NCBI GenBank assembly: GCA_038258095.1
Contig: JBBSQE010000016.1
Span: 1-24,574, forward strand
Direction of reading: 5' to 3'
DNA length: 24,574 nucleotides
DNA from: JBBSQE01 sp038258095
Lineage (GTDB): Bacteria > Actinomycetota > Thermoleophilia > Solirubrobacterales > 70-9
Numbering within the stretch: the stretch's first letter is position 1; each line of letters opens with the position of its first letter. Below the pieces are notes generated by a model. The model did not search any database, had not been told where the DNA came from, and saw only the letters and a program-made list of their open reading frames with translations. The position numbers and the translations under genes were made by a program. This document shows positions 1-7,376 of this stretch, piece after piece.

Positions 1-1
1 G

Positions 2-523
2 ACCGTCGCCCTGTCGATCCTCAAGCGCATCCTCGGCTTCGATTTCCTCCAGGAGCTCGGCGAGTTCTTCACCGCCTTCAGCGGCATGATCGACGGCTTC
101 CGCGACCGGGCCAAGAAGGTCAATGCGCTGCTCGCCGACCCCGACACCACGTTCCTGATCGTCTGCGGGCCCGGCGATGAGCCGATCACCGAGGCCGTCT
201 ACTTCCACGGCAAGCTGGCCGAGGCGAAGATGCCCTTCGGCGGCGCGATCGTCAACAAGGTCCACCGCTCCGAGCAGGGTGCGTCAGACCGCTCGAAGCT
301 GAAGGAGAGGCTGACCGCCGAGCTCGGCGACAAGTCTCTGGCCTCGCGGGCCGCGGACAACCTCGCCGACTACGAAGCACTCGGCCGCCGCGACGAGCGC
401 AACATCGAGAGTCTCACCACAGAGCTGGGCAATAGCCCGGTCATCTGCGTCCCCTACCTCGATTCCGACGTCCACGACCTGGCCGGACTGGCAGAGATCA
501 ACGAGCACCTGTTCACCTCCTGA
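2..523 (+). CDS. ArsA-like anion-transporting ATPase family protein, C-terminal part (5' end outside window)
   Basis: The reading frame is open from base 2 to the TGA at 521-523, giving 173 residues with no start inside the window. The Met at position 86 lies within continuing protein-like sequence, so it is not taken as the start. The segment FLIVCGPGDEPITEAVYFHGKL followed by the GGAIVNKVH stretch matches the C-terminal region of ArsA/GET3-type P-loop ATPases as found in actinobacteria, where paired ArsA-like genes are common. The Walker A motif would lie upstream and cannot be seen, so ATPase activity and substrate cannot be judged. The gene converges on the next one. Family assignment is by recognition of the C-terminal pattern; a role in arsenite transport is not implied. 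Confidence 0.7.
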   Translation, partial: TVALSILKRILGFDFLQELGEFFTAFSGMIDGFRDRAKKVNALLADPDTTFLIVCGPGDEPITEAVYFHGKLAEAKMPFGGAIVNKVHRSEQGASDRSKLKERLTAELGDKSLASRAADNLADYEALGRRDERNIESLTTELGNSPVICVPYLDSDVHDLAGLAEINEHLFTS

Positions 524-524
524 G

Positions 525-550
525 GCGGGTTCGCGAGAGCGCAGAACCGC
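525..550. terminator. Candidate bidirectional terminator hairpin between convergent genes
   Basis: Immediately after the stop at 523, GGTTCGCG (528-535) pairs with CGC (540-542) and GAACC (544-548) around an AGAG loop with a one-base A bulge. GC pairs at 525-526 and 549-550 extend the stem past an unpaired G. There is no T-run on either side, so efficiency as an intrinsic terminator is uncertain. Its place between two convergent stop codons (523 and 606) supports the role. Confidence 0.4.
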
Positions 551-605
551 GATTCCCCTCCACCTTGGTCACATCACCGGTCGCCCCGCGAGGCGCAATC
601 AGGCG

Positions 606-2432
606 CTACCGGCGGTAGTCGAGCTCCGGTACCGACCACTCCGCGTCCTCGGGGACCGGGAAGAGGTGGCGAACGCGGGGCGTGTCGACCCGCTGACGCT
701 CGGAGGGGCGCGGGTCACCCGAGTCGGCAGTCGGCCACTCGAGGGTCTGGCCCGCCTCGGTCGAGATCTCGGTCAGCCAGTCGGTGCGTGAGGCGGGGCC
801 GCCCTCGACGACGCGACGACGGGCGTCGAGGTCGACGGGCGCGGTGTCCTCGTCGAAGTCCTCTCCCGCGAACGCCATGAAGGAGGGCTCGGGGTCGGCA
901 GCAGGCTCGGGGTTGGCGGACTCCTCGGACTGAACCGGGAGGTCGGTCCTCGTGTCGAGCTCGAACTCGTTCTTGCGGTCGGAGTTCGAGACCGCGGTGA
1001 TGCGGATCTCCCCCTCATCGCCGGGGACCGGCTCCAGGATGCGGGTGATTCCGTCGTCGGGCTCGTCGTGATCGGATTCCATCGAGTGCTCCTCCTGTGG
1101 CGTCGCCTCGTCGGCTGCCTCTGTGGGTTCCGGGATCGCGTCCCATTCGGAAGTCGCGCCCATCGAGGCGGCACTCCCCTCGCCGAGCTCCATGCCGGCA
1201 GAAATCAGTGCTTCGTCCGCGGCCAGGGTCACGTCGCCGCCGAGGTCGCCAAGGGCAGCGCCGCGCACGATGCTCCGCAGCCCCTCCTCGATCCAGGTCG
1301 CAATGCCCATCGCCGAGCCGGTGTCCTCACCCGAGGCATCGGGCTCTCCGGACATCAGCGCGCGTTCAAGGCGGGTTGCACGCAGGACCTTCGCGCGCGC
1401 CTCCTCCTCGGTTCCGTCGGCTCCGAACAGCGCTGCCGCCCGAACCGGGAGTGACGCCCCGACAGGGCCCTCCCCCTCGAGCAGCGCCGCTAGGGCAAGC
1501 AGGTGGTCGCTTAGGCCGTCGAGCGCGGTGTCGCGCTCGCAGCCGAGCTCGAAGCGGGCCATCGACCAGGCGAGCGAACCGGAGGGGTCCGGGCGCGCCT
1601 CGAGGCCGCGGGCCAGCGAGATCAACTCCTTGGTCTCGGACTCGGTCAGGCGGTAGCCACCCGAACGGGTCGCCGACGAGCCGGTCGCGAGGCGCCGCCA
1701 GCGGCCTTCGCCGGTGGGCGCGAATGCGTATGGGCCGAGCCCGACTCCGCCCTCCTTGAAGAGGCGCAGAACGCTGATCAGCTCGTGGAGCTGGTGAAGC
1801 GCCGCGAGCGAGCCCTCGTGGCCCTCGTCCTGAAAAACCAGCGCGAGGAACTGGGGCTGCCAGGGCCGGCGCTCCATGCCCTCGCTTTGCATCGCTTCGA
1901 TCGGTGCATCGACGGCGTCGGCGCGGACGATCCGGACGCCGCTGGGAAGGTCGATCCGGGCGTCCTCCATCGAGAACCCCACCAGAGGGCAGACGAGCAG
2001 GTCGTCGGACTCGAGGTCGCGGGTCTCAGCCTCGAGCTCGGCCAGTGCCTGCTCGAGCGAGCGCGAGTCCAGCGAGAACTCGCCGCGGCCGTCCCAAAGG
2101 GCGGCTAGGAAGTAGGTGAGCATCTGCGCGGCGCGCTCGTGCGGGTCGGCCGGGATGCCGACACCGAGCGCCTCCATATATGGAGCGGCGACTCCGGCGT
2201 CCATCACCGCCTCACAGGCCGGGTCGAAGCCGGGGAGCGAGCGCAGCTCGTCGGCCCGCTCAGCGACGAAGCGCTCGGTCAGCGGGACGTAGCTGTGGAA
2301 GAACGATTCCTCACCGGTCGACTCGGCGACGTCGAAGGGGATCTGGTCGCCGCTTGCGAGCAGCGAGGAGAGCCGGGTGGCCGCCTCGGCTGCGAGGCGG
2401 CGAAGAGCGATCTCGATGGTCTCGTCGCGCAC
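606..2432 (-). CDS. Hypothetical protein, 608 aa, possible HEPN-like middle region and acidic disordered C-terminus
   Basis: Not confidently recognised. The start is GTG at 2432, preceded by a purine-rich GGGGGA. Residues 1 to about 400 look globular and helical, with a conserved-looking core (LLVCPLVGFSMEDARI) and regular leucine and arginine spacing. The stretch with RAAALFG, RATRLERALMSGEP and EEGLRSIVRGAALG loosely resembles Apea-type HEPN domains, but the RX4-6H catalytic signature of HEPN RNases is not evident. From about residue 420 the chain becomes acidic and low in complexity (many E, D, P, S), probably disordered. No signal peptide or membrane segment is seen. It lies 72 bp downstream of the HxlR gene on the same strand and may be co-transcribed. 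No function is proposed. Confidence 0.75.
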   Translation of the reverse strand: MRDETIEIALRRLAAEAATRLSSLLASGDQIPFDVAESTGEESFFHSYVPLTERFVAERADELRSLPGFDPACEAVMDAGVAAPYMEALGVGIPADPHERAAQMLTYFLAALWDGRGEFSLDSRSLEQALAELEAETRDLESDDLLVCPLVGFSMEDARIDLPSGVRIVRADAVDAPIEAMQSEGMERRPWQPQFLALVFQDEGHEGSLAALHQLHELISVLRLFKEGGVGLGPYAFAPTGEGRWRRLATGSSATRSGGYRLTESETKELISLARGLEARPDPSGSLAWSMARFELGCERDTALDGLSDHLLALAALLEGEGPVGASLPVRAAALFGADGTEEEARAKVLRATRLERALMSGEPDASGEDTGSAMGIATWIEEGLRSIVRGAALGDLGGDVTLAADEALISAGMELGEGSAASMGATSEWDAIPEPTEAADEATPQEEHSMESDHDEPDDGITRILEPVPGDEGEIRITAVSNSDRKNEFELDTRTDLPVQSEESANPEPAADPEPSFMAFAGEDFDEDTAPVDLDARRRVVEGGPASRTDWLTEISTEAGQTLEWPTADSGDPRPSERQRVDTPRVRHLFPVPEDAEWSVPELDYRR

Positions 2433-2504
2433 GCCTCGAGTTTCCCCCGAGTTATGCGCGGTCCTGCGCCTGCACGCGGGCTTGCAGTCGGAGGTGGCCC
2501 GGGC

Positions 2505-2855
2505 TCAGGCGAGCGCGGCGGCCGGCTCGGCCTGCTGATCGGCTGCGAGCCATCGCGAGCCGTAGGAGCGCATGTCGTCGATGATCGGGACCAGCGCCTT
2601 GCCCTTGTCGGTCAGCGCATACTCGACTCGAGGCGGAACCTCGGGGTAGGTATGACGCTGGACGATCCCGTACTCCTCGAGTGCGCGAAGGCGCAGCGAG
2701 AGCGTCCGGGGGCTGATGCCCTCGAGCGAGCGCTCCAGCTCACAGAAGCGGCTGGCGCCGGACGCAAGGTCGCGGATGACCAGCAGGGTCCACTTGCCGG
2801 ATATCACCTCAGCGGTGCGGCAGACGGGGCAAGTGGAGTTGCTGATCGCGCTCAT
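2505..2855 (-). CDS. HxlR-family winged-helix transcriptional regulator
   Basis: 116 residues, the usual length for HxlR proteins. The N-terminus has the family signature: a cysteine followed by a GKWTLLVIRDL helix (CPVCRTAEVISGKWTLL). The recognition region follows (RFCELERSLEGISPRTLSLRLRALEEYGIV), then the beta-wing (VEYALTDKGKAL). HxlR proteins are dimeric DNA-binding repressors or activators, often sensing electrophiles or redox state through an N-terminal cysteine; here two cysteines (Cys9, Cys12) form a CPVC. The start is the ATG at 2855 with a weak upstream GGAA. The gene lies 96 bp beyond the last pilus gene on the same strand. Whether it regulates the pilus locus or only itself and the 608-aa gene cannot be told. 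Confidence 0.92.
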   Translation of the reverse strand: MSAISNSTCPVCRTAEVISGKWTLLVIRDLASGASRFCELERSLEGISPRTLSLRLRALEEYGIVQRHTYPEVPPRVEYALTDKGKALVPIIDDMRSYGSRWLAADQQAEPAAALA

Positions 2856-2921
2856 CGTTCCGAGGAGCCGAGTGGACAGACGGTGTCACCGAACGGCTCT
2901 GCAAGCCAGTCTAGCGCCAAA

Positions 2922-2938
2922 GCTTCATTTTGTGAAGC
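2922..2938 (-). promoter_or_regulatory. 17-bp inverted repeat upstream of the HxlR gene: possible operator or weak terminator
   Basis: GCTTCA (2922-2927) and TGAAGC (2933-2938) form a perfect 6-bp inverted repeat with a 5-bp centre. It lies between the end of the PilP-like gene (2952) and the HxlR start (2855). HxlR regulators bind short inverted repeats in their own promoters, so autoregulation is plausible. Read as RNA on the minus strand it is a 6-bp hairpin followed by TTTGG, which could also act as a weak terminator for the pilus operon. The sequence alone does not separate the two. Confidence 0.4.
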
Positions 2939-2951
2939 AGCGCGCGCCGGG

Positions 2952-3914
2952 TCAGGGTATCGTCGCCCGGCCAAGCGCTGTCGGCTTGGAAGGCTTCCCG
3001 CCGGTCGCCGCGTTGCGTGTCGTTTCGTGGATCTTCCGTACGGCGATCTGATACTGATTGTCCTTGGCTCCGTAGGTGATCGAGATCGGGAAGCCACGCT
3101 CCAGCTCGACCAACTGACAACGATCCTTGCCGAACCGGCAGTGGGTATCGCCGAAGACGGAGGTGACGTCGGTCGAGAGCCGGAACAAGGCCCGCTTCGC
3201 GTCGTGGCTCACCCCCATGAAGATCGCGACCGGGTGCTTCCGGTTTGGCAGCATCGTCAGCTCGCGTACCCCACGACGGACCCTCGTCTTGCCGGGGGGT
3301 CCGACGGATACGTCGATCTCGTAGTCGACGACGTTCGTCGTGACCGAGCCCGGGGCGTTCGGGCCCGTCGGGCTCGGGTCACCACCATGGCTTGACCCGC
3401 CCCCGTGATTGCCATTGCCGCCGGCATCCGGGGAACTCGAGGGCTCGGGAATCGAAGCCGGCACGGTTGTCGAAGGGGCCGGGGGCAAGTCTGCCGTCGG
3501 CGCCACGGTGGGCACGGTCGTCGTGGCAGCGGAACCGCCTGGGGTCCCGAGATTCGCAGCGGCGACCTTCGGGGCCGTGAAGTGCTGGCGAAATGGGTCC
3601 TTGGCGCTCAGCCGGCGCAGCCTGGTTCGGTAGTCCCGCAGGCCCACCGGGGTCTCGGCGACGACGGTCAGCTGCGGCGGTCTCCCGTCCGGAGTCCCGA
3701 TCAGGCCGGTCTGCCCCGTCGTCGGGCTCAATTCGGGATCGGGGCTCGAGAGCAGGAACGGAGTGGCGACGATCGCGACAACCAACAGGGCCACGAGAGG
3801 CAGCAGGCGCCGCGCCCTGAGGTCGTGGAGGAGATCCACGAGAGCCTGTGGAGGCTGGAGGCCCGCACGTCCACCCGCCGGCGATCGTCGCAGCTTCGGC
3901 ATCTCGAGCTTCAC
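2952..3914 (-). CDS. PilP-like pilus alignment protein, single-pass membrane protein with linker and C-terminal domain
   Basis: 320 residues. The GTG start at 3914 overlaps the pilO stop by four bases (GTGA), so it is translationally coupled to pilO. There is a cytoplasmic basic N-terminus, one membrane helix at about residues 38-55, then a periplasmic-side segment with KDPFR at 105-109, like the (R/K)DPF motif of PilP and GspC-type proteins. A Thr/Pro/Ser/Gly-rich linker (about 125-190) follows, then a compact C-terminal domain (about 195-300) with two cysteines (259, 266). PilP normally follows PilO and bridges PilN/O to the PilQ secretin. No secretin gene is present here, so any partner would be different. 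The PilP assignment rests on gene order plus the DPFR motif; overall similarity is not obvious by eye. Confidence 0.6.
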   Translation of the reverse strand: MKLEMPKLRRSPAGGRAGLQPPQALVDLLHDLRARRLLPLVALLVVAIVATPFLLSSPDPELSPTTGQTGLIGTPDGRPPQLTVVAETPVGLRDYRTRLRRLSAKDPFRQHFTAPKVAAANLGTPGGSAATTTVPTVAPTADLPPAPSTTVPASIPEPSSSPDAGGNGNHGGGSSHGGDPSPTGPNAPGSVTTNVVDYEIDVSVGPPGKTRVRRGVRELTMLPNRKHPVAIFMGVSHDAKRALFRLSTDVTSVFGDTHCRFGKDRCQLVELERGFPISITYGAKDNQYQIAVRKIHETTRNAATGGKPSKPTALGRATIP

Positions 3915-4708
3915 GGTGCGACCGCGGTCGAGGTCGTCGCGGCAGCAGGCGTGGCGACCGCGGGGGGGGCGGCGGAGGTCGCACCGGCGGTGAGGCCCTG
4001 GCCGGGAGGCGTCACGTAGGTGGTGACGGCGAACGACGCGTTGAGCGGCCCTCTCTTGCTCTCCGTGCCCAGGGCAAGCGAGAACCCGTCGATCGTCACC
4101 AGCCGCCCATCCACGGCGACGTTGGAAGTTTTCGTGCGAACCAGGCGGTCGAGGCCGCCAATGAAGTTGGAGACGCCGAAGAACCCGCCGCGGAACGAGA
4201 GCTTGTAAGGCATGACCCCCAGCCCGGCGGGACCGATCGTGGCCCCGATCGGCAGCGTGGCCGCCGCAACCTCGGTGGCCGGCACCGTTATCGATGCCGG
4301 GGTGGCCGTCGCATCCCCCAGGGGCGCCGCAGGCGCGGGAGTCGCTGCGACGGGTGCGGTCGTCGCCTCACCGGCACCGCTCGTGTTCAGCTCGATCGAA
4401 CGAAATGAGACGCCGGATCGCAGGGAGATGCGGTTCAACTCGACGAGGAGCGAGGGCGTGTCGTCTCCGTCCGGCACGGCCTTGCCGAGCAGGACCAGCT
4501 GCTGGTAGTCGGGGGCGAAGGCGGCCTTGGCCTGCGCGGCTGCCGCCGCGGCCTGCTGCTGGGTCTCCAGCTCGGAGGCGAGCCTCTCGACCTTGGCGCC
4601 GAGCTCACTCGCCTGTTCGCGCTTCGGCGCGAGGGCCAGGAACCAGAATGCGCCGGCGGTGAGAGCCACCAGGAGGAACCCGACCATTGCTTGGCGATCG
4701 ATCTTCAT
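3911..4708 (-). CDS. pilO: Type IV pilus alignment protein PilO
   Basis: 265 residues with a short cytoplasmic N-terminus (MKIDRQ), one membrane helix at about 8-26, then a coiled coil (about 30-60, KREQASELGAKVERLASELE and an Ala/Gln run). A ferredoxin-like periplasmic region follows, with PDYQQLVLLGKAVPDGDDTPSLL and SGVSFRSIEL. This is the classic PilO layout. The second half includes a LSFRGGFFGVSNFIGGLDRLV segment typical of the PilO core. An Ala/Thr/Pro-rich insert sits at about 115-150 and an Ala/Pro/Thr tail at the end. PilO pairs with PilN to hold the pilus motor to the envelope. The start lies 6 bp after pilN and the stop overlaps the next gene. Confidence 0.9.
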   Translation of the reverse strand: MKIDRQAMVGFLLVALTAGAFWFLALAPKREQASELGAKVERLASELETQQQAAAAAAQAKAAFAPDYQQLVLLGKAVPDGDDTPSLLVELNRISLRSGVSFRSIELNTSGAGEATTAPVAATPAPAAPLGDATATPASITVPATEVAAATLPIGATIGPAGLGVMPYKLSFRGGFFGVSNFIGGLDRLVRTKTSNVAVDGRLVTIDGFSLALGTESKRGPLNASFAVTTYVTPPGQGLTAGATSAAPPAVATPAAATTSTAVAP

Positions 4709-4714
4709 CCTGGC

Positions 4715-5470
4715 TCAGCCACCCGTGCTCGTCGAGGTCGCGGAGGCATCGGTGGAAGCTGTATCGGTCGAAGTTGCGTCGGCCGGAGGCGGGGCGACCG
4801 CGCCGGGCGTGGTCGGGGCGGTCACGGGCGCCGCGTCGAAGGCGACGACGATCTCGAACTGGGCGATGAAATTGCGGGTCTGACAGCTGGACGAAGTGCT
4901 GCTCGATCCGCCGGCGTCCCCGGGCAGGGAAGACCTCTGGACGCCGACCCGGGTGACGCCCTCGATCTCCTTCAGGGCCGTAATGAACCGGGCCACCGAC
5001 TCCTGGCCGGGAGCGCAGCCGACCAGCTCCAGAGCCGGCCCCGGAACCGCGTCACGGCCACCGACCCCCGCGCCGTCGTCGAGGGTGACGCTCGGGGCGG
5101 CGGTGCCCGTGAGATTGGTCAGCCAGACATCGGGCGGGATGACCAGCGACAGCTCCTTGATCACCCGCTGCCAGTCGAACCGGCTCTCGGCGAGGCTCGC
5201 AATCGTTTGGCTGCGGGCGGCCCGCACTGCATGGAACTGGGTGTAGGCCGCAAGGCTCTCGGCGCGGGCGGTCGTCTCTGCGACCTGACGGTGCAGATCC
5301 TCGGTTTCCTGCTGCCGATCGGCGATTTGGTTGTTCGTCAGGACGACCGCCGCCACGCCGAGTAGGGCCAGCGCGAGGGCGCCGACGACCAGGTATGCGA
5401 GCGGGCCGCTGCGAGAGGGAGACGCTTCGCCCCGGCGGTCCTCAGGTGGAATCAGGTTGACCGGCCGCAT
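4715..5470 (-). CDS. pilN: Type IV pilus alignment protein PilN
   Basis: 251 residues. The N-terminus MRPVNLIPPEDRR is a variant of the INLLP motif by which PilN docks into PilM. A membrane helix (about 24-45) is followed by a coiled coil (QIADRQQETEDLHRQVAETTARAES) and the PilN core (FDWQRVIKELSLVIPPDVWLTNLTG). There is a cysteine pair in the periplasmic domain (VGCAPG and SSCQTR) and a Thr/Ser/Ala-rich C-terminal tail of about 45 residues. It starts one base after the pilM stop and ends 6 bp before pilO, consistent with an operon that assembles a PilM-PilN-PilO complex. Confidence 0.92.
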   Translation of the reverse strand: MRPVNLIPPEDRRGEASPSRSGPLAYLVVGALALALLGVAAVVLTNNQIADRQQETEDLHRQVAETTARAESLAAYTQFHAVRAARSQTIASLAESRFDWQRVIKELSLVIPPDVWLTNLTGTAAPSVTLDDGAGVGGRDAVPGPALELVGCAPGQESVARFITALKEIEGVTRVGVQRSSLPGDAGGSSSTSSSCQTRNFIAQFEIVVAFDAAPVTAPTTPGAVAPPPADATSTDTASTDASATSTSTGG

Positions 5471-5471
5471 G

Positions 5472-6548
5472 TCAGCTCTCCAGCGCCAGGCCGTAGGCCA
5501 TCGTCAGCCGCGCCGCCTCGCCATCGGAGAAACCCGACAGGGCGAGGGGACGACGGGTCTGCACCTCGCGGCCGAGATCGCCGGCGAGGCGCTCAGCGAT
5601 TCCCGGTATGGCGCTCCCGGGCCCGGAGAGGACGATCGGCCCGACGGGAACGGCCTCCTCCTGAGCACCGTAGTAGTCGATCGAAAGACGCAGCTGCTCG
5701 GCGAGGGTCCAGGCCCCCTCCTCGAGCGCGGCCCGGACCCCTGCGATGATCTCCTGTTCGCCTTCGAGCTCGGTGACCGGCGCCTGGAGCCCGACGTGCT
5801 GGATCCAGAGCGCGGCGTGGTCGGCGGTCAGGTCCACGCGCCCGACGACGTCCTCGATGATCCTCTGCATGCCGAACTGGGACACCCGTGCGAAGAGGCA
5901 GGCGAACCGCCGCGCGACCGCGAGGTTCGTCACATCGCCCAGATTGCAGTAGATGGTGGCCGGCACGAACTCCTCGGCTCCCGGCTGGTCCGATCGTGGC
6001 TCAGAACCCGTTCCCGCCAGCGCCCGGATCAGCCCGAAGGCCGACAGGTCGACCGAGAGCGGACGTAGACCGGCCCCTCGCACCGGCTCCAGGAGCCGTG
6101 AGATCATCTCTCGCCGCGCAGCCACGATCCCGACGTCCACCTTCGGCCCGCCATCGCCGGTGGTCGACCCGCCGATCACCTGATAATCGAGGACTGCGGA
6201 GTCGATCGGCATCGGAACCTCGTCGGCAGCCTGGAAGCGAACCGCAGCCTCCATCTCCTTCGGATCCTCGATGACGGGAAGACGGATCGTCCGGAATGCA
6301 ACCCGCTGATTTGCCACGCCGAGCCGGACAGACTTGGAGAGCCCGTGCTCGGCGAACACTGCGCGAAGAGCACCGGAGAGCGCGCCCGGATCGACGACCT
6401 CGCCGTCCCGGAACGCTCCCGGAGGGGTGGGAGAGACGACGCTCCGAACGATGTCGGCGCCCCCGTTGAAGCGAACCTCGGTTGCGGCAAGGGTCGTAGC
6501 ATCGACATCGAGGCCGACGATCGTCCTGGTGTTGTCCTTGGCAAACAT
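5472..6548 (-). CDS. pilM: Type IV pilus actin-like ATPase PilM
   Basis: 358 residues, normal for PilM. The actin-like fold is seen from phosphate-1 (IVGLDVDATTLAATEV, near residue 10) through the typical PilM stretch LGVANQRVAFRTIRLPVIEDPKEMEAAVRFQAADEVPMPID. It continues to the second phosphate and adenosine regions (IYCNLGDVTNLAVARR; IVLSGPGSAIPGIAERL). PilM is a cytoplasmic ring component that binds the PilN N-terminus and links the motor to the alignment complex. The start ATG is at 6548. It follows pilD by 69 bp and runs directly into pilN. Confidence 0.95.
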   Translation of the reverse strand: MFAKDNTRTIVGLDVDATTLAATEVRFNGGADIVRSVVSPTPPGAFRDGEVVDPGALSGALRAVFAEHGLSKSVRLGVANQRVAFRTIRLPVIEDPKEMEAAVRFQAADEVPMPIDSAVLDYQVIGGSTTGDGGPKVDVGIVAARREMISRLLEPVRGAGLRPLSVDLSAFGLIRALAGTGSEPRSDQPGAEEFVPATIYCNLGDVTNLAVARRFACLFARVSQFGMQRIIEDVVGRVDLTADHAALWIQHVGLQAPVTELEGEQEIIAGVRAALEEGAWTLAEQLRLSIDYYGAQEEAVPVGPIVLSGPGSAIPGIAERLAGDLGREVQTRRPLALSGFSDGEAARLTMAYGLALES

Positions 6549-6617
6549 TTGTCGAGGTCGCGTTGGGAAGCTGGACTACCCGGTCTCATCGACCGAACGG
6601 GACCGGACCTTTACGCC

Positions 6618-7376
6618 TCAGGCAAAGGTTGCGAGGTACCAATCGATCAGCTCGGGACCGGCCAGCAGGGCGACGACCCCACCGAGCGCGAGGAATGGAC
6701 CGAACGGAATCGTCTGCTTTCGGGCCTCGACCCCGCCACGAGCCATGATCGCGAGGCCGGCCACCGAGCCCGAGGCAACTGCGATCAGGAGTGCGGGTGC
6801 GACCAACACACCGAGGTAGAGACCCATGACGGCGGCGAGCTTGACGTCCCCCATCCCCATTCCTCGCGGATAGGCGAGCGCGGTGGCGAGGAGCAGGCCG
6901 CCCGCGCCGAGGCCGGCAGCGACGCGCTCGGGCAGCGAGCTCGGGTCCGTCAGGGCCACGATCGCGAGCCCCGCGGCCGCGGCAACCGCGAGAATCGCGT
7001 TGGGGATGATCCGCCGCTCGAGGTCGGTGACCGTCACCGCGACCAGGGTCGAGACGAACACGAGGCCGAGGACCAGCTCTCCCGGATCGCCGCGCAGGAC
7101 CAGCGCCACGACGACGAAGAGAAGCCCGAGCGCCAGCTCGGTCAGCGGGTAGCGGGCGGAGATCGACTCCCCACAGCAGCGGCTGCGCCCGCGCAGCGCC
7201 AGCCAGGAGAAGAGCGGAACGTTGTCATAGGCAGCGATCTGCGTCTCGCAAGTCGGGCATCGCGAGCGCGGACCGACGATCGACATCCCCTGCGGCACCC
7301 GGTGGGCGACGACCGTGATGAAGCTGCCGGCGATCAGGCCGGTGAGGAAGGCGAATGCTCCGAGCCCGCCCATCAT
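6618..7376 (-). CDS. pilD: Prepilin peptidase PilD (A24 aspartic protease)
   Basis: 252 residues, polytopic membrane protein. The two catalytic aspartates are in the expected motifs: D118 in TDLERRIIPN and D177 in GMGDVKL. The N-terminal part has GSFITVVAHRVPQG, C40PTC43 and RYPLTE, typical of bifunctional enzymes that cleave prepilin leaders and methylate the new N-terminus. The second zinc pair is unusual: the expected CxxC is S65-R-C67-C68, so one cysteine has moved. Its likely substrates are PilA and the two minor pilins encoded just upstream. The ATG at 7376 abuts the stop codon of the large minor pilin (7377-7379) with no gap, indicating coupling. Confidence 0.95.
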   Translation of the reverse strand: MMGGLGAFAFLTGLIAGSFITVVAHRVPQGMSIVGPRSRCPTCETQIAAYDNVPLFSWLALRGRSRCCGESISARYPLTELALGLLFVVVALVLRGDPGELVLGLVFVSTLVAVTVTDLERRIIPNAILAVAAAAGLAIVALTDPSSLPERVAAGLGAGGLLLATALAYPRGMGMGDVKLAAVMGLYLGVLVAPALLIAVASGSVAGLAIMARGGVEARKQTIPFGPFLALGGVVALLAGPELIDWYLATFA

